A stretch of DNA of 12,393 nucleotides from DAONLM01 sp035406685 (GTDB lineage Bacteria; Spirochaetota; GWE2-31-10; MWDO01), in NCBI GenBank assembly GCA_035406685.1, contig DAONLM010000081.1, positions 1 through 12,393 on the forward strand. Reading direction: 5' to 3'. Within the stretch, counting starts at the first letter, position 1, and every line of letters starts with the position of its first letter. Shown in pieces: positions 1-7,394 of this stretch. The notes under the pieces are model-generated. The model was not told where the DNA came from and did no database searches. It saw nothing but the letters and a program-made list of their open reading frames with translations. A program made the position numbers and the translations under genes.

Positions 1-20
1 ATAAAAATTGTTTTCTAATT

Positions 21-55
21 ATTAATCACAAAATTTTTGAGAAAATCCTTTACAA
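21..55 (-). repeat. 35-bp outward-facing repeat, left copy
   Basis: This 35-base stretch matches the reverse complement of 12322-12356 at 34 of 35 positions; the only difference is at position 39. Weaker similarity continues past both edges, with a TAGAAA-like stretch on the outward side. Read on the minus strand it points out of the window to the left, just as the right copy points toward the gene that begins at 12387. It is most likely an upstream regulatory region shared by two outward-transcribed flanking genes, or an interspersed repeat. No transposase or target duplication is visible. Confidence 0.75.
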
Positions 56-112
56 TTTTAAAAGAGAAATTTAAGAAATTTTTGCCCTCTATCACATTTT
101 TATCAATTGCTA

Positions 113-141
113 TTGACAAATTATAAAATTTTAAATAAAAT
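113..141 (+). promoter_or_regulatory. Sigma-70-type promoter for the 176-3056 gene set
   Basis: A perfect -35 box TTGACA (113-118) is followed after a 17-base spacer by TAAAAT (136-141), which matches the -10 consensus at five of six positions. Transcription would start near 148, leaving a leader of about 28 bases before the ATG at 176. The surroundings are extremely AT-rich, so chance matches occur, but an exact -35 box with ideal spacing just upstream of a start codon is good support. Confidence 0.65.
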
Positions 142-175
142 AATGTAAAATTTTATAAATAAAGTAGGTCTTTTT

Positions 176-535
176 ATGCCAGATATCGAAAAAATTAAAA
201 AAGATTATGAAAAATTAAAAAGTATTAGTTATTCTAAGTTAATACCTTTAAATAAGGTTATAGAACTTGAAACAGAAAAAGAGATAATTATTAATAAATT
301 TTTATCAAAAATAACAAGAATTACCGATGATTTTGAAATAGTATCCACGGAAAATTTTACATTAGATGATATTATTGAATTGACAAAGAAAAAATTTGGT
401 GATCTGAATTTTTTTGATAAAAATAAAGAAGAAAATCAAATTAATATAGATATGGCTTTCAACTTTTGTATTATAAGCATCTCTTATTATAAAGAAAAGA
501 TAAAATATAGAATGACTGTATTCTGGGATGTATAA
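176..535 (+). CDS. Hypothetical protein, 119 aa
   Basis: I do not recognise this protein. It is small, charged and Lys/Glu/Ile-rich, and has no signal peptide or membrane segment, so it is probably cytoplasmic. The N-terminal half looks helical (residues 1-75). The C-terminal third is more hydrophobic, with a beta-like stretch ending in TVFWDV. The ATG at 176 lies about 28 bases after the predicted promoter start point and has only a weak ribosome site (TAGG, 165-168). It is followed after 36 bases by the exported-protein gene at 572 and is probably cotranscribed with it. No catalytic motif is evident. Confidence 0.65.
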   Translation: MPDIEKIKKDYEKLKSISYSKLIPLNKVIELETEKEIIINKFLSKITRITDDFEIVSTENFTLDDIIELTKKKFGDLNFFDKNKEENQINIDMAFNFCIISISYYKEKIKYRMTVFWDV

Positions 536-571
536 TCAAGAAAATGTATTACTTTTCCGATAAAAATAACA

Positions 572-2281
572 ATGAAAAAAATTTTTTTATTTTTTATTTT
601 ATTAAATTTTTCTCTTTATTCTCAAGAATTTGTTGTTAATTTTTATCATCAAAATATTTATTATTCTTATAAATTATATGAAAATAAAATATTTTTCTTA
701 GAAGAGCCTTTTTATTCTTTATACCTTATTGATGAAAAACAGACACATAAAGTAATTTTAAATCCACTTGAAAAATCCAAGGCTTTATCACTCGGATTTG
801 TTGGAGATAAATATGAATTTAATGATATAGAAATTTCATGCATTCAGTATTATCCAGAATTACCAGCATCAATATCAGAATATTTTTTTACCAATATTAT
901 TTTACAAAATATTACGGATGAAGTCAAAAAAGAGATAGTAAAAAATTTCTTTTTCTATGATAATAAAAATAAAACTTATATTCTTAAAAATATTGATAAA
1001 GAAGAAAAAATAAAGCTTTATTCTATTTTAGATCATTATACGACAATTGTCCCATTGAAAATAAACAAATATACTTTAATCAATCTTGTTCTTAAAGAAC
1101 TATATGAAGATGATAAAAATTTTATTCTCTCAAAATATTATTATAATAAAAATAAAAATGTATACGTTTTAAAAGATGATATTAATTATATTGATGTTAA
1201 AAGAATATACGAGTTACTTAAACCATTCGATTATATAAATAAAAAATATCTAATAGTGGATAAAAAATTAAACATATCAATTGCCTTTGGAATTGCAGAT
1301 TATGATTCAATAGTTCTTTTCTCTACCTTAAATTTTAATGTAAAAGAGATTAATCTTTTTGATAAAATAGCAACAGCATTTACGGTGAAATTTTTATTAA
1401 AAAAACTAACTGGTAAAATTGAGATTGAAGAAAATTTGCCAAGAAGTTTTACAAAAGATTACTTTCTTGAGAATATAATATTCCAACTGGATAGAACTTC
1501 TGACATAGAATTTATGAAAAGCATGTATAAACTAAATAGAGCCGAGACCGAATATGTTTTAAGAGGTGATCTTTCACTGGATAATGAAAAAAGAATACAA
1601 TTTATTTTAAATGAAATAAAAAATAAAAAGGAATTTGGACTCGAAGAGAAAAATAGAGAAAAAGAATTAACTTTATTTATCAATCAGATCGATAAAATGT
1701 CACAAAAAGATATATTTGATTATCTTAAAAAATTTGTTGAATATAATTTTTACATAGATATATCTCGCTATAATCTATTGGGTGATTGGGTTAAACCATG
1801 GGATCTTTATTATTATAAAAAAGGGGATTATAAATCAATTACCTATTTCTATTATTATATCTTTAAAAATCTCAAAAAAAATAATTTTAATACAAAATTA
1901 TTTGTTGTTTGTGAATTAAATCCATTAAAAAAAGAGGATTATTTTAACTATAAAAAATTGAATCCAGCAGAAAAGAGAGAAAAGGATCTATTATTTAGAT
2001 ATGTTGATCCAAAATACAATAGAGAGGAATTATTTAAATACTATGCACCAGATATAAAAAAATCTATTTTAATCATGGCTATAAAAATCGATGATAGATG
2101 GTTCTACACAACAGGAAAAGAATGGATTGATGCTAATATAACTATTCCAGAAAGGGTATGTTACGATTTTTATAAAAAAGGCTGCTACTATTCTGAAATA
2201 ACAAATAGTGATACCATTTTGATGGAAGGGACAATTTATGAAAACCAGCTTAACTGGAATATCTATTTCAATATAAAGTAA
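572..2281 (+). CDS. Exported repeat protein with possible degenerate transglutaminase-like domain
   Basis: This 569-residue protein is not assigned to a family with confidence. Residues 1-17 form a typical Sec signal peptide (basic start, hydrophobic core, cleavage near SLYSQ), with no lipobox Cys, so it is probably periplasmic or secreted. Three related segments of about 46 residues lie at 108-153, 171-216 and 301-346; each starts N-I/L-I/V, has a central Y-V/I-L and ends K-R/L-I-x-x-I/L-L. The C-terminal part (about 390-525) has the shape of a transglutaminase-like core: W-x-x-P-W-x-x-Y-Y-x-K-x-G-D, a helix, then a strand and a Trp-containing strand. Tyr420 sits where the catalytic Cys is expected and no equivalent His is seen near 503. 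If homologous, it is probably non-enzymatic. The start has almost no Shine-Dalgarno sequence. The ABC ATPase gene follows after 4 bases. Confidence 0.8.
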   Translation: MKKIFLFFILLNFSLYSQEFVVNFYHQNIYYSYKLYENKIFFLEEPFYSLYLIDEKQTHKVILNPLEKSKALSLGFVGDKYEFNDIEISCIQYYPELPASISEYFFTNIILQNITDEVKKEIVKNFFFYDNKNKTYILKNIDKEEKIKLYSILDHYTTIVPLKINKYTLINLVLKELYEDDKNFILSKYYYNKNKNVYVLKDDINYIDVKRIYELLKPFDYINKKYLIVDKKLNISIAFGIADYDSIVLFSTLNFNVKEINLFDKIATAFTVKFLLKKLTGKIEIEENLPRSFTKDYFLENIIFQLDRTSDIEFMKSMYKLNRAETEYVLRGDLSLDNEKRIQFILNEIKNKKEFGLEEKNREKELTLFINQIDKMSQKDIFDYLKKFVEYNFYIDISRYNLLGDWVKPWDLYYYKKGDYKSITYFYYYIFKNLKKNNFNTKLFVVCELNPLKKEDYFNYKKLNPAEKREKDLLFRYVDPKYNREELFKYYAPDIKKSILIMAIKIDDRWFYTTGKEWIDANITIPERVCYDFYKKGCYYSEITNSDTILMEGTIYENQLNWNIYFNIK

Positions 2282-2285
2282 GCCT

Positions 2286-3056
2286 ATGACAGAAATTTTA
2301 AGATTTGAGAATGTTAATCTTTTTCTCGAAAATAATCATATTTTAAAAGATATAAATTTTCAAATGAAAAAAGGTGAAAACTGGGCCATAATTGGTAGAA
2401 ATGGTTCAGGTAAATCCTTTCTTTTAAGAATAATATCCACATATCAATATCCTTCAAATGGAAAAGTCTTTATAATGGGTAATAAACTTGGGGAAACAAA
2501 TGTCTGGAATTTGAGAAAAAAAATAGGAATTGTATCAGATGATCTACAAAAAGAATATAAAGAGACCACAACAGTTTCAAATGTCATATTATCTGGCTTT
2601 TTTTCAAGTATTGGAATTTATGAAGAACCTGATTTAGAAATGATTAAGAAAAAAGATCAAATTTTGGATTTTTTGGACTTAAATCATATAAAGGACAAAC
2701 CATTTGGAAAAATTTCTTATGGAGAACAAAAAAGAACACTCATAGGAAGAGCCCTTGTATTTGATCCAGATTTACTCATATTAGATGAACCTGCGACTGG
2801 ACTCGATATAGCAAGTAAAGAAGAATTTTTATTGTATATTCAGAAACTAATAGAAAACGACCATTCAATAATATATGTAACACATCATATAGATGAAATC
2901 GTTTCGGGCATAAATAAAGTTTTAATTCTTAAAAATGGGAAAATATTTGCAACAGGCGATAAAGATAAAATACTACAAGACAAAATCTTAACACAAGCCT
3001 TTGATATAAAGATAAAATGTAAAAAAAAGAGAGAGAGATATTTTTATTCAGTATAA
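2286..3056 (+). CDS. ABC transporter-type ATPase, stand-alone
   Basis: This is a 256-residue ATP-binding cassette protein with all core motifs: Walker A GRNGSGKS (37-44), Q-loop near Gln88, signature SYGEQ (144-148), Walker B LLILDEP (163-169), D-loop TGLD (171-174) and H-loop His200. The wording around Walker A (GENWAIIGRNGSGKS) and the segment VSDDLQ through ILSGFFSSIG resemble the ModF/YlmA branch of soluble ABC ATPases, often annotated as molybdenum-transport-like. That substrate is not supported here because no permease or binding protein is adjacent. It starts 4 bases after the exported-protein gene and is probably in the same transcript. Its 3' end overlaps the convergent TPR gene by 9 bases. 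The last 15 or so residues are Lys/Arg-rich. The ATPase fold is near certain; the partner is unknown. Confidence 0.9.
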   Translation: MTEILRFENVNLFLENNHILKDINFQMKKGENWAIIGRNGSGKSFLLRIISTYQYPSNGKVFIMGNKLGETNVWNLRKKIGIVSDDLQKEYKETTTVSNVILSGFFSSIGIYEEPDLEMIKKKDQILDFLDLNHIKDKPFGKISYGEQKRTLIGRALVFDPDLLILDEPATGLDIASKEEFLLYIQKLIENDHSIIYVTHHIDEIVSGINKVLILKNGKIFATGDKDKILQDKILTQAFDIKIKCKKKRERYFYSV

Positions 3057-3932
3057 ATTATATTTTTTCAATAAATCGATATAATCATTAAACTGCTTTA
3101 AAATTAAAAATTCTTCCTGAGAGTTTAGGTATGATGTATCATTAAAGCCATTTTTTAAGGCATTTTCAATGGCTAATACAGTATTTTTTTTGTCTTTATA
3201 AGCCTTTGCATAAATTTTAGCAAGAATAAGATAAAATTTTGGTTCTTTATCATTAAGTTTAATTGCATTATCAATATTTAATTTTGCATCTTCAAATTCC
3301 TCTTTTTCAAATTGAATAAGAGATATTCTGTAATAAATCTCTGCATTATCTTTTTCAACCTCTATTAATTCTTTATAATATTTCAATGCATTATTAAAAT
3401 CTTTCTTATTAAAGTAATAGTTTGCAATATTAAAAAGTGCTGGCACAAATTTATTATTAAGATTATAACATTCAAAAAGAGTCTTTACAAATTCATCTTC
3501 TTTATTATTTTTTAAATAACTTAGTGCTAAATTAAAAAAAACATTTATATCATCAGAATACAAATCAGTATATGCTTTATAAACTTTTATAGCAATATCA
3601 TATTTACCCTGTAAATAATAATTATTGCCTAATAAAAGCAATAATTTTTTATTAAAATCATCCACTCTTTCAGTATATTCTTTTTTTATTAAATTTTCTG
3701 CCTTTTCAAAATCTTTATTATTCTGATAACTTAAAATAAGATTTAGTTTTGCCTCTTTTATATTTTTATTGTAACTCAAAGATTTTTCATAAAATTCAAT
3801 TGCCTTTGGATAATTTTTAAGATTAAAATATTCATTTGCAAGATTAAAATAATCTATCCCAATACTCTCCACTGTTTTAAAAGAGGCACAGGAGAAAATT
3901 AAAAAAAAATATAAACTAACTATTTTTCTCAT
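3048..3932 (-). CDS. TPR-repeat lipoprotein
   Basis: This 294-residue protein begins with a short lipoprotein signal (hydrophobic residues 4-14, then Cys15 in LIFSC), a relaxed lipobox, so it is likely membrane-anchored outside the cytoplasm. The rest is a run of tetratricopeptide repeats. Recognisable 34-residue units lie near 27-60, 61-90 (less regular), 94-127, 128-161, 163-196, 197-230 and 231-264, with the usual alternation of A/N-x-x-Y/L and Y-x-K/A-A-I/L positions. TPR proteins are interaction scaffolds and no enzymatic motif is present. Its ATG overlaps the nifS stop codon by 4 bases (ATGA) and has a poor ribosome site, so it is probably translated by coupling as the last gene of the nifU-nifS transcript. 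A link to Fe-S assembly is suggested only by position. Confidence 0.87.
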   Translation of the reverse strand: MRKIVSLYFFLIFSCASFKTVESIGIDYFNLANEYFNLKNYPKAIEFYEKSLSYNKNIKEAKLNLILSYQNNKDFEKAENLIKKEYTERVDDFNKKLLLLLGNNYYLQGKYDIAIKVYKAYTDLYSDDINVFFNLALSYLKNNKEDEFVKTLFECYNLNNKFVPALFNIANYYFNKKDFNNALKYYKELIEVEKDNAEIYYRISLIQFEKEEFEDAKLNIDNAIKLNDKEPKFYLILAKIYAKAYKDKKNTVLAIENALKNGFNDTSYLNSQEEFLILKQFNDYIDLLKKYNLY

Positions 3933-5092
3933 ACAATTGGACTTATCTTTCTTAAAAATTCCACAACTTCTTTTACAGTATCAATTGTCCTATCTATCTC
4001 ATCTTCTGTATTCTCTCTACCTAAAGAAAATCTTACAGAACTATGAGCAATTTCTGGAATATCACATATAGCACTTATTACATGACTTGGCTCAAGTGAG
4101 CCAGTAGAACATGCACTACCAGTTGAAACAGCGATTCCATATAAATCCAGTCTTAATAATATTGATTCACCTTCAATATTTTTAAAAGATACATTAAGAG
4201 TTCCGGGAAGTCTATGAACTGGATGACCATTTATTTTTATATTTTCTATTTTGGATTTTAGCCCATTTTCAAGTTTGTCCCTCAAATATTTTATTCTTGC
4301 AACCTCTTCATCCATTTCTATCTTTAACTGTCTGAATGCCTCTCCCAATGCGACAATTCCTATTGTATTTTCAGTTCCAGCCCTTAAAGAAAACTCCTGA
4401 TGTCCCCCATTTATTAATGGACATATAGGTTTTGTCCCATTTCTCTTATAAAGAGCACCAATTCCTTTTGGAGCATAAATTTTATGTCCTGATAGCGTAA
4501 GATAATCTATAAAATCCATTTTTGATAGATCAATCTTTACTTTTCCAACAGCCTGAACAGCATCTGTATGAAATGGGATATTATACTCTTTTGCAATTTT
4601 TCCGATCTCTTCTATTGGTTGAATCGTGCCAATTTCATTATTTGCAAACATTATCGATATAAGAGAAGTATTTTTCTTTATAGCTTTTCTAACATCATCT
4701 GGATTAACCATTCCATACTGATCTACTGGGAGATAGGTAACTTCAACATGTTGATGTTCAATACACTTTAAAGTATTTAATACAGATGGATGTTCTATTG
4801 AAGAGGATATTATATGAACACTCTCTGTAGAACATGAATTAGAACAACATTTAACCATACTTTTTAGAATTGTATTATTTGCTTCAGAACCACTTGCAGT
4901 AAATATAATCTCCTCCGGCAAACAATTAAAAAAACTTGCAACCTCTTTTCTTGCCTCTTCAATATAGAATCTAACCTCTCTTCCGATACTATGAGCAGAA
5001 CTCGGATTTCCATATTTATCTAAAAAAGAGATTATTTTTTTCTTAACCTCTGGATGTAAAGGGGTTGTGGCGTTATTATCAAGATATATCAT
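3929..5092 (-). CDS. nifS: Cysteine desulfurase, NifS/IscS type
   Basis: A 387-residue class V aminotransferase-fold enzyme that removes sulfur from L-cysteine as a persulfide and passes it to the Fe-S scaffold; PLP-dependent and cytoplasmic. Visible landmarks: N-terminal YLDNNATTPLHPEV, the GSEANN cofactor loop (68-73), His101, the HTDAVQ motif with Asp177 (175-180), the Schiff-base Lys204 in SGHK, and catalytic Cys328 in SACSTGS. Length matches the group I (NifS/IscS) family. An unusual small cysteine cluster (Cys82, 83, 87) lies on a variable loop before His101. Start and stop codons both overlap the neighbours in ATGA arrangements: nifU upstream, the TPR gene downstream. Its ribosome site GGAG lies inside the nifU end. 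The nifS name rests on pairing with a NifU-type scaffold; iscS would be equally defensible. Confidence 0.96.
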   Translation of the reverse strand: MIYLDNNATTPLHPEVKKKIISFLDKYGNPSSAHSIGREVRFYIEEARKEVASFFNCLPEEIIFTASGSEANNTILKSMVKCCSNSCSTESVHIISSSIEHPSVLNTLKCIEHQHVEVTYLPVDQYGMVNPDDVRKAIKKNTSLISIMFANNEIGTIQPIEEIGKIAKEYNIPFHTDAVQAVGKVKIDLSKMDFIDYLTLSGHKIYAPKGIGALYKRNGTKPICPLINGGHQEFSLRAGTENTIGIVALGEAFRQLKIEMDEEVARIKYLRDKLENGLKSKIENIKINGHPVHRLPGTLNVSFKNIEGESILLRLDLYGIAVSTGSACSTGSLEPSHVISAICDIPEIAHSSVRFSLGRENTEDEIDRTIDTVKEVVEFLRKISPIV

Positions 5093-5730
5093 TTTTTCTC
5101 CTCGCCAGTATATACATCACAACTATAATATTGACTAACGAATTCATTTAATAACTTTATCACATTCTCTTTACATTTCCCACATCCAGTTGCGACCTTT
5201 GTCCTTTTTTGTAATGTCTCAAAATCTTTTACCCCTTCAAGAACCTCCATTCTTATATCTTCATCTGTTACATTGAGACATTCACATACAACTTTTGCCT
5301 CTTTTGATGGAATTTTATCAATCTGTCCCGTCTTTCTATAATAATCATTTATAGCCTCTCTTAAAGCCTTATCACCAAGAACAGAGCAATGAATTTTATT
5401 TGAAGGAAGTCCTCCTAACTCTTTTATGATATCCTCTGGAGTAATCTTATAAGCATCTTCGAGTGTAAGTCCACCATTTCTTGTCACCATCTCACTTAAC
5501 ATTGAAGTTGAACCAATGGCACTTGCACAACCAAAAGTCTTCCACTTTAAATCTACTATTCTATTATCTTTTACTTTTATATAGATCTTCATCATATCCC
5601 CGCATGCTGGTGATCCTACATAACCAATACCATCAGCCTTATACTCTTCTTCTGGAATGGTTAATATATTTTTAGGATTAAAAAAATGTTCCTTAACTTT
5701 TTCAGAATAATTCCATCCTATCCCATCCAT
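5089..5730 (-). CDS. nifU: NifU-type Fe-S scaffold (IscU + BFD [2Fe-2S] domains)
   Basis: A 213-residue modular scaffold for Fe-S cluster assembly that receives sulfur from the adjacent desulfurase. The N-terminal IscU-like domain (about 7-135) has the three cluster ligands Cys43 (PACGD, with Asp45), Cys68 (FGCAS) and Cys115 (KIHCSV). The second domain (about 147-195) is a BFD-like [2Fe-2S] module with Cys149, Cys151, Cys183 and Cys186 in C-x-C and C-x2-C pairs. Full-length NifU also carries a C-terminal Nfu domain with a CxxC; here the protein ends soon after the BFD domain, so Nfu is absent. It is the first gene of its operon, with promoter TTGACT/TATATT at 5767-5795 and ribosome site AAAAGGAT (5739-5746). 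No nitrogenase genes are near, so a housekeeping Fe-S role is more likely than nitrogen fixation. Confidence 0.95.
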   Translation of the reverse strand: MDGIGWNYSEKVKEHFFNPKNILTIPEEEYKADGIGYVGSPACGDMMKIYIKVKDNRIVDLKWKTFGCASAIGSTSMLSEMVTRNGGLTLEDAYKITPEDIIKELGGLPSNKIHCSVLGDKALREAINDYYRKTGQIDKIPSKEAKVVCECLNVTDEDIRMEVLEGVKDFETLQKRTKVATGCGKCKENVIKLLNEFVSQYYSCDVYTGEEKK

Positions 5731-5766
5731 AAAATTTTATCCTTTTAAAAATAATTTTTTTTAAAA

Positions 5767-5795
5767 AATATACTTAAAAATAGTAAAATAGTCAA
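5767..5795 (-). promoter_or_regulatory. Promoter of the nifU-nifS-TPR operon
   Basis: On the minus strand a -35 box TTGACT (5790-5795) is separated by 17 bases from a -10 box TATATT (5767-5772). Transcription would start near 5760, about 30 bases before the nifU ATG at 5730. Both hexamers and the spacing are identical to those of the arsR promoter. The 86-base gap between nifU and the ccdA-like gene holds this promoter; I see no GC-rich hairpin terminator for the upstream operon in it. Confidence 0.7.
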
Positions 5796-5816
5796 ATAAA
5801 TTCAAACTAAATTAAA

Positions 5817-6530
5817 TTAAAATTTTATTCTTAGTATGTTAAAAATTAAGATATAAATACCAGCAATTATTATAATAACACCAATGATTTTTTTTACGAC
5901 AATTGTCGCATTTGATTTTTCATCCCAGTTTAAAAATTTTTGTGCGAGTTCACTAAAAGTCCCAAAAATTATAAATACAAGACAATGACCTATTGCATAA
6001 AAAGTAATTAAGAAGAAAGAAAGAATAAAATTCTTTGTAGCATTTGTAAATACTATTGATAGTATTGGTGCCATAAAAGCAAAGGTGCAAGGTCCTAATG
6101 CCAGTCCGAACATCAATCCAAGTAAAAAACCACCTAATAGCCCTTTGCTTTCTTTTGGCTGATTAAATTTTATTATATCCGGAATATTTATCACACCTAA
6201 AAAATTTAATCCTACTATAATGAATATAACAAAAACTATAATATAACCTATTAAACCTATATTGCCTATAACTCTCCCGGTTATTGCCGTAATAAATCCA
6301 ATAAAGGTTATTGAAATTAAAATACCAAGGCTAAAAACTAAAGATATTAAGAACGCTTTATATAATTTTATCTTTCCCTGTCTACCGATAAATGCCATTA
6401 TTAAAGGGATGCTTGCTATATGACAGGGGCTTAAAATAACACTTAAAATACCCCATACAAATGCAGAAACAAGTCCAAATACCCAATTTTTATAAAGTAA
6501 CTCAGTAAGAAATATAAAAAGGTTTTCCAT
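5817..6530 (-). CDS. CcdA/DsbD-type membrane electron-transfer protein
   Basis: An integral membrane protein of 237 residues from the chosen start, with about six hydrophobic segments, of the CcdA/DsbD transmembrane family. These proteins use a pair of intramembrane cysteines to carry electrons from cytoplasmic thioredoxin to exported thiol proteins. The pair is visible as LSPC followed by HIASIP and GPC followed by TFAFMAP (Cys36 and Cys148 in this numbering), in the expected two pseudo-repeat halves. An open frame extends to a GTG at 6542, overlapping the thioredoxin gene by 11 bases. I prefer the ATG at 6530 because AAAGGTG lies 9 bases upstream of it, while the GTG has no spaced ribosome site. 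The gene directly upstream encodes an exported thioredoxin, the likely partner. It is the last gene of the arsR-led cluster. Confidence 0.87.
   Translation of the reverse strand: MENLFIFLTELLYKNWVFGLVSAFVWGILSVILSPCHIASIPLIMAFIGRQGKIKLYKAFLISLVFSLGILISITFIGFITAITGRVIGNIGLIGYIIVFVIFIIVGLNFLGVINIPDIIKFNQPKESKGLLGGFLLGLMFGLALGPCTFAFMAPILSIVFTNATKNFILSFFLITFYAIGHCLVFIIFGTFSELAQKFLNWDEKSNATIVVKKIIGVIIIIAGIYILIFNILRIKF
5897..5908. repeat. HIP1-like iterated palindrome, best copy
   Basis: CGACAATTGTCG is a perfect 12-bp palindrome inside the ccdA-like gene, encoding part of NATIVV. Its nine-base half-form CGACAATTG or CAATTGTCG recurs at 1041, 6837, 7526, 8179, 9212 and 11076, always in the same codon phase. 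It is the most complete member of the family described in the findings. Confidence 0.6.
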
Positions 6531-6531
6531 A

Positions 6532-6945
6532 TTATTTAACACCTTTTATTCTTAATATCTTTTCTAACTCTTCAAAAGGAAAATATCCTTCATGTCTAAA
6601 ATACTCTTTGCCACTACTATCAAGAAAAACTTGAGTTGGTATTACCCTTATACCATATTCATAAGCCTTTTGAGCATCTTTTTGTGTCCATACATCATAA
6701 AAAACTACTTTAACCTGATTACCATATTTTTCTTCAATTTTTTTCATGACTGGTTGCATCATTCTGCATGGCACACAATTTACAGAGCCTAATTCTATAA
6801 ATGTCACTTTTATATTAGAATTATCTTTAACTTCAACAATTGTCGTAGTTGTTGTAGTTGTATCTATCGTTGTTTGATTTACACTCTCTTTTTTACAACC
6901 AGTTATAATAGATAAAATTATGAGTAAAATTCCTATTTTTTTCAT
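6532..6945 (-). CDS. Exported thioredoxin-fold lipoprotein
   Basis: A 137-residue protein with a lipoprotein signal (hydrophobic 4-15, lipobox ending ITGC, Cys17), so it is anchored to a membrane outside the cytoplasm. A low-complexity threonine-rich linker follows (about 25-36). Residues 45-133 form a thioredoxin fold with active site CVPC (Cys57, Cys60) and the cis-proline loop VIPT (Pro103). The absence of the usual WCGPC and the lipid anchor point to a reductase fed by a membrane carrier, and the CcdA-like gene lies immediately downstream. The ATG has a clear AAAAAGGA ribosome site. A 65-base gap separates it from the DGC-domain gene, the longest gap inside the cluster. I see only a weak TTAACA candidate (6999-7004) for an internal promoter there. 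Its substrate is unknown; an exported metal- or arsenic-oxidised thiol protein is possible. Confidence 0.92.
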   Translation of the reverse strand: MKKIGILLIILSIITGCKKESVNQTTIDTTTTTTTIVEVKDNSNIKVTFIELGSVNCVPCRMMQPVMKKIEEKYGNQVKVVFYDVWTQKDAQKAYEYGIRVIPTQVFLDSSGKEYFRHEGYFPFEELEKILRIKGVK

Positions 6946-7010
6946 TTTAAGTCCTTTTTATGTATATTTATTTTTTAATAAAGAATAAAAAGATATATTG
7001 TTAAAAATAT

Positions 7011-7373
7011 TTAAATCTTTTCACTAATTTTTTTAAATATATCATCTATTAAATCTTCTGTAATCTCTGTTTTACCCTTTTGAACTCCAAAATCAGTAGT
7101 CACAAAATGTGTATAAGGTAATCCAAGTCGTTCAAAAATCTTTTTTCCACATGCAACAGGGCAACCATCAATTACAATATTCTTCTCAGCAGATTTAGCA
7201 CTTTCTATAAATCCCGATAATTCAGCTCCCATTGCCGCAAGACATGTCATTGACCCCTTTTTTTCCTTCATTAATTTTCTTGAAACCCTATCCGCCAAAT
7301 ATCCAGTGTTAGCAGCACCAGAACATGCATAGACTAATTTTATTCCACCTTCACAGCAACATTTATCTGACAT
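7011..7373 (-). CDS. DGC-domain putative zinc-binding protein
   Basis: A 120-residue soluble, cysteine-rich protein of the DGC-domain family, usually annotated as putative zinc-binding. The namesake motif is present as IDGCPVACGK (68-77; Cys71 and Cys75). Other conserved cysteines are Cys17 in YACSGAAN and Cys44 in MTCLAAMGAE. The extreme N terminus adds three consecutive cysteines (Cys5-7). No signal peptide is seen, so it is cytoplasmic. Family members are often found beside small thioredoxins and arsenic or metal permeases, as here, but their biochemical role is not established. The start is supported by a strong AGGGGG ribosome site. A metal-binding or thiol-relay role is an inference from the cysteines and the neighbourhood. 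Confidence 0.88.
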   Translation of the reverse strand: MSDKCCCEGGIKLVYACSGAANTGYLADRVSRKLMKEKKGSMTCLAAMGAELSGFIESAKSAEKNIVIDGCPVACGKKIFERLGLPYTHFVTTDFGVQKGKTEITEDLIDDIFKKISEKI

Positions 7374-7394
7374 AATATTCCCCCTTTTAAATAA

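Noticed and set aside
1459..1683. A 74-codon open frame on the minus strand
   Set aside because: It is antisense to the exported-protein gene, Ser/Phe-rich as expected from reversed Lys/Glu-rich codons, with no promoter or ribosome site.
3929..5730. Nitrogen-fixation gene cluster
   Set aside because: NifU and NifS alone are common as general Fe-S assembly proteins; no nitrogenase or cofactor genes are present.
6531..6542. GTG start at 6542 for the CcdA-like gene
   Set aside because: No ribosome site is spaced correctly for it, whereas the ATG at 6530 has AAAGGTG 9 bases upstream and begins just past the thioredoxin stop. It remains possible.
6834..6875. Short tandem repeat of ACT/ACA codons
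   Set aside because: This is just the threonine-rich linker of the lipoprotein; no sign of longer repeat structure or frameshift.
6946..7010. Internal promoter in the 65-base gap before the thioredoxin lipoprotein gene
   Set aside because: The TTAACA at 6999-7004 has no good -10 at the right spacing; the AT-rich sequence makes weak matches uninformative.
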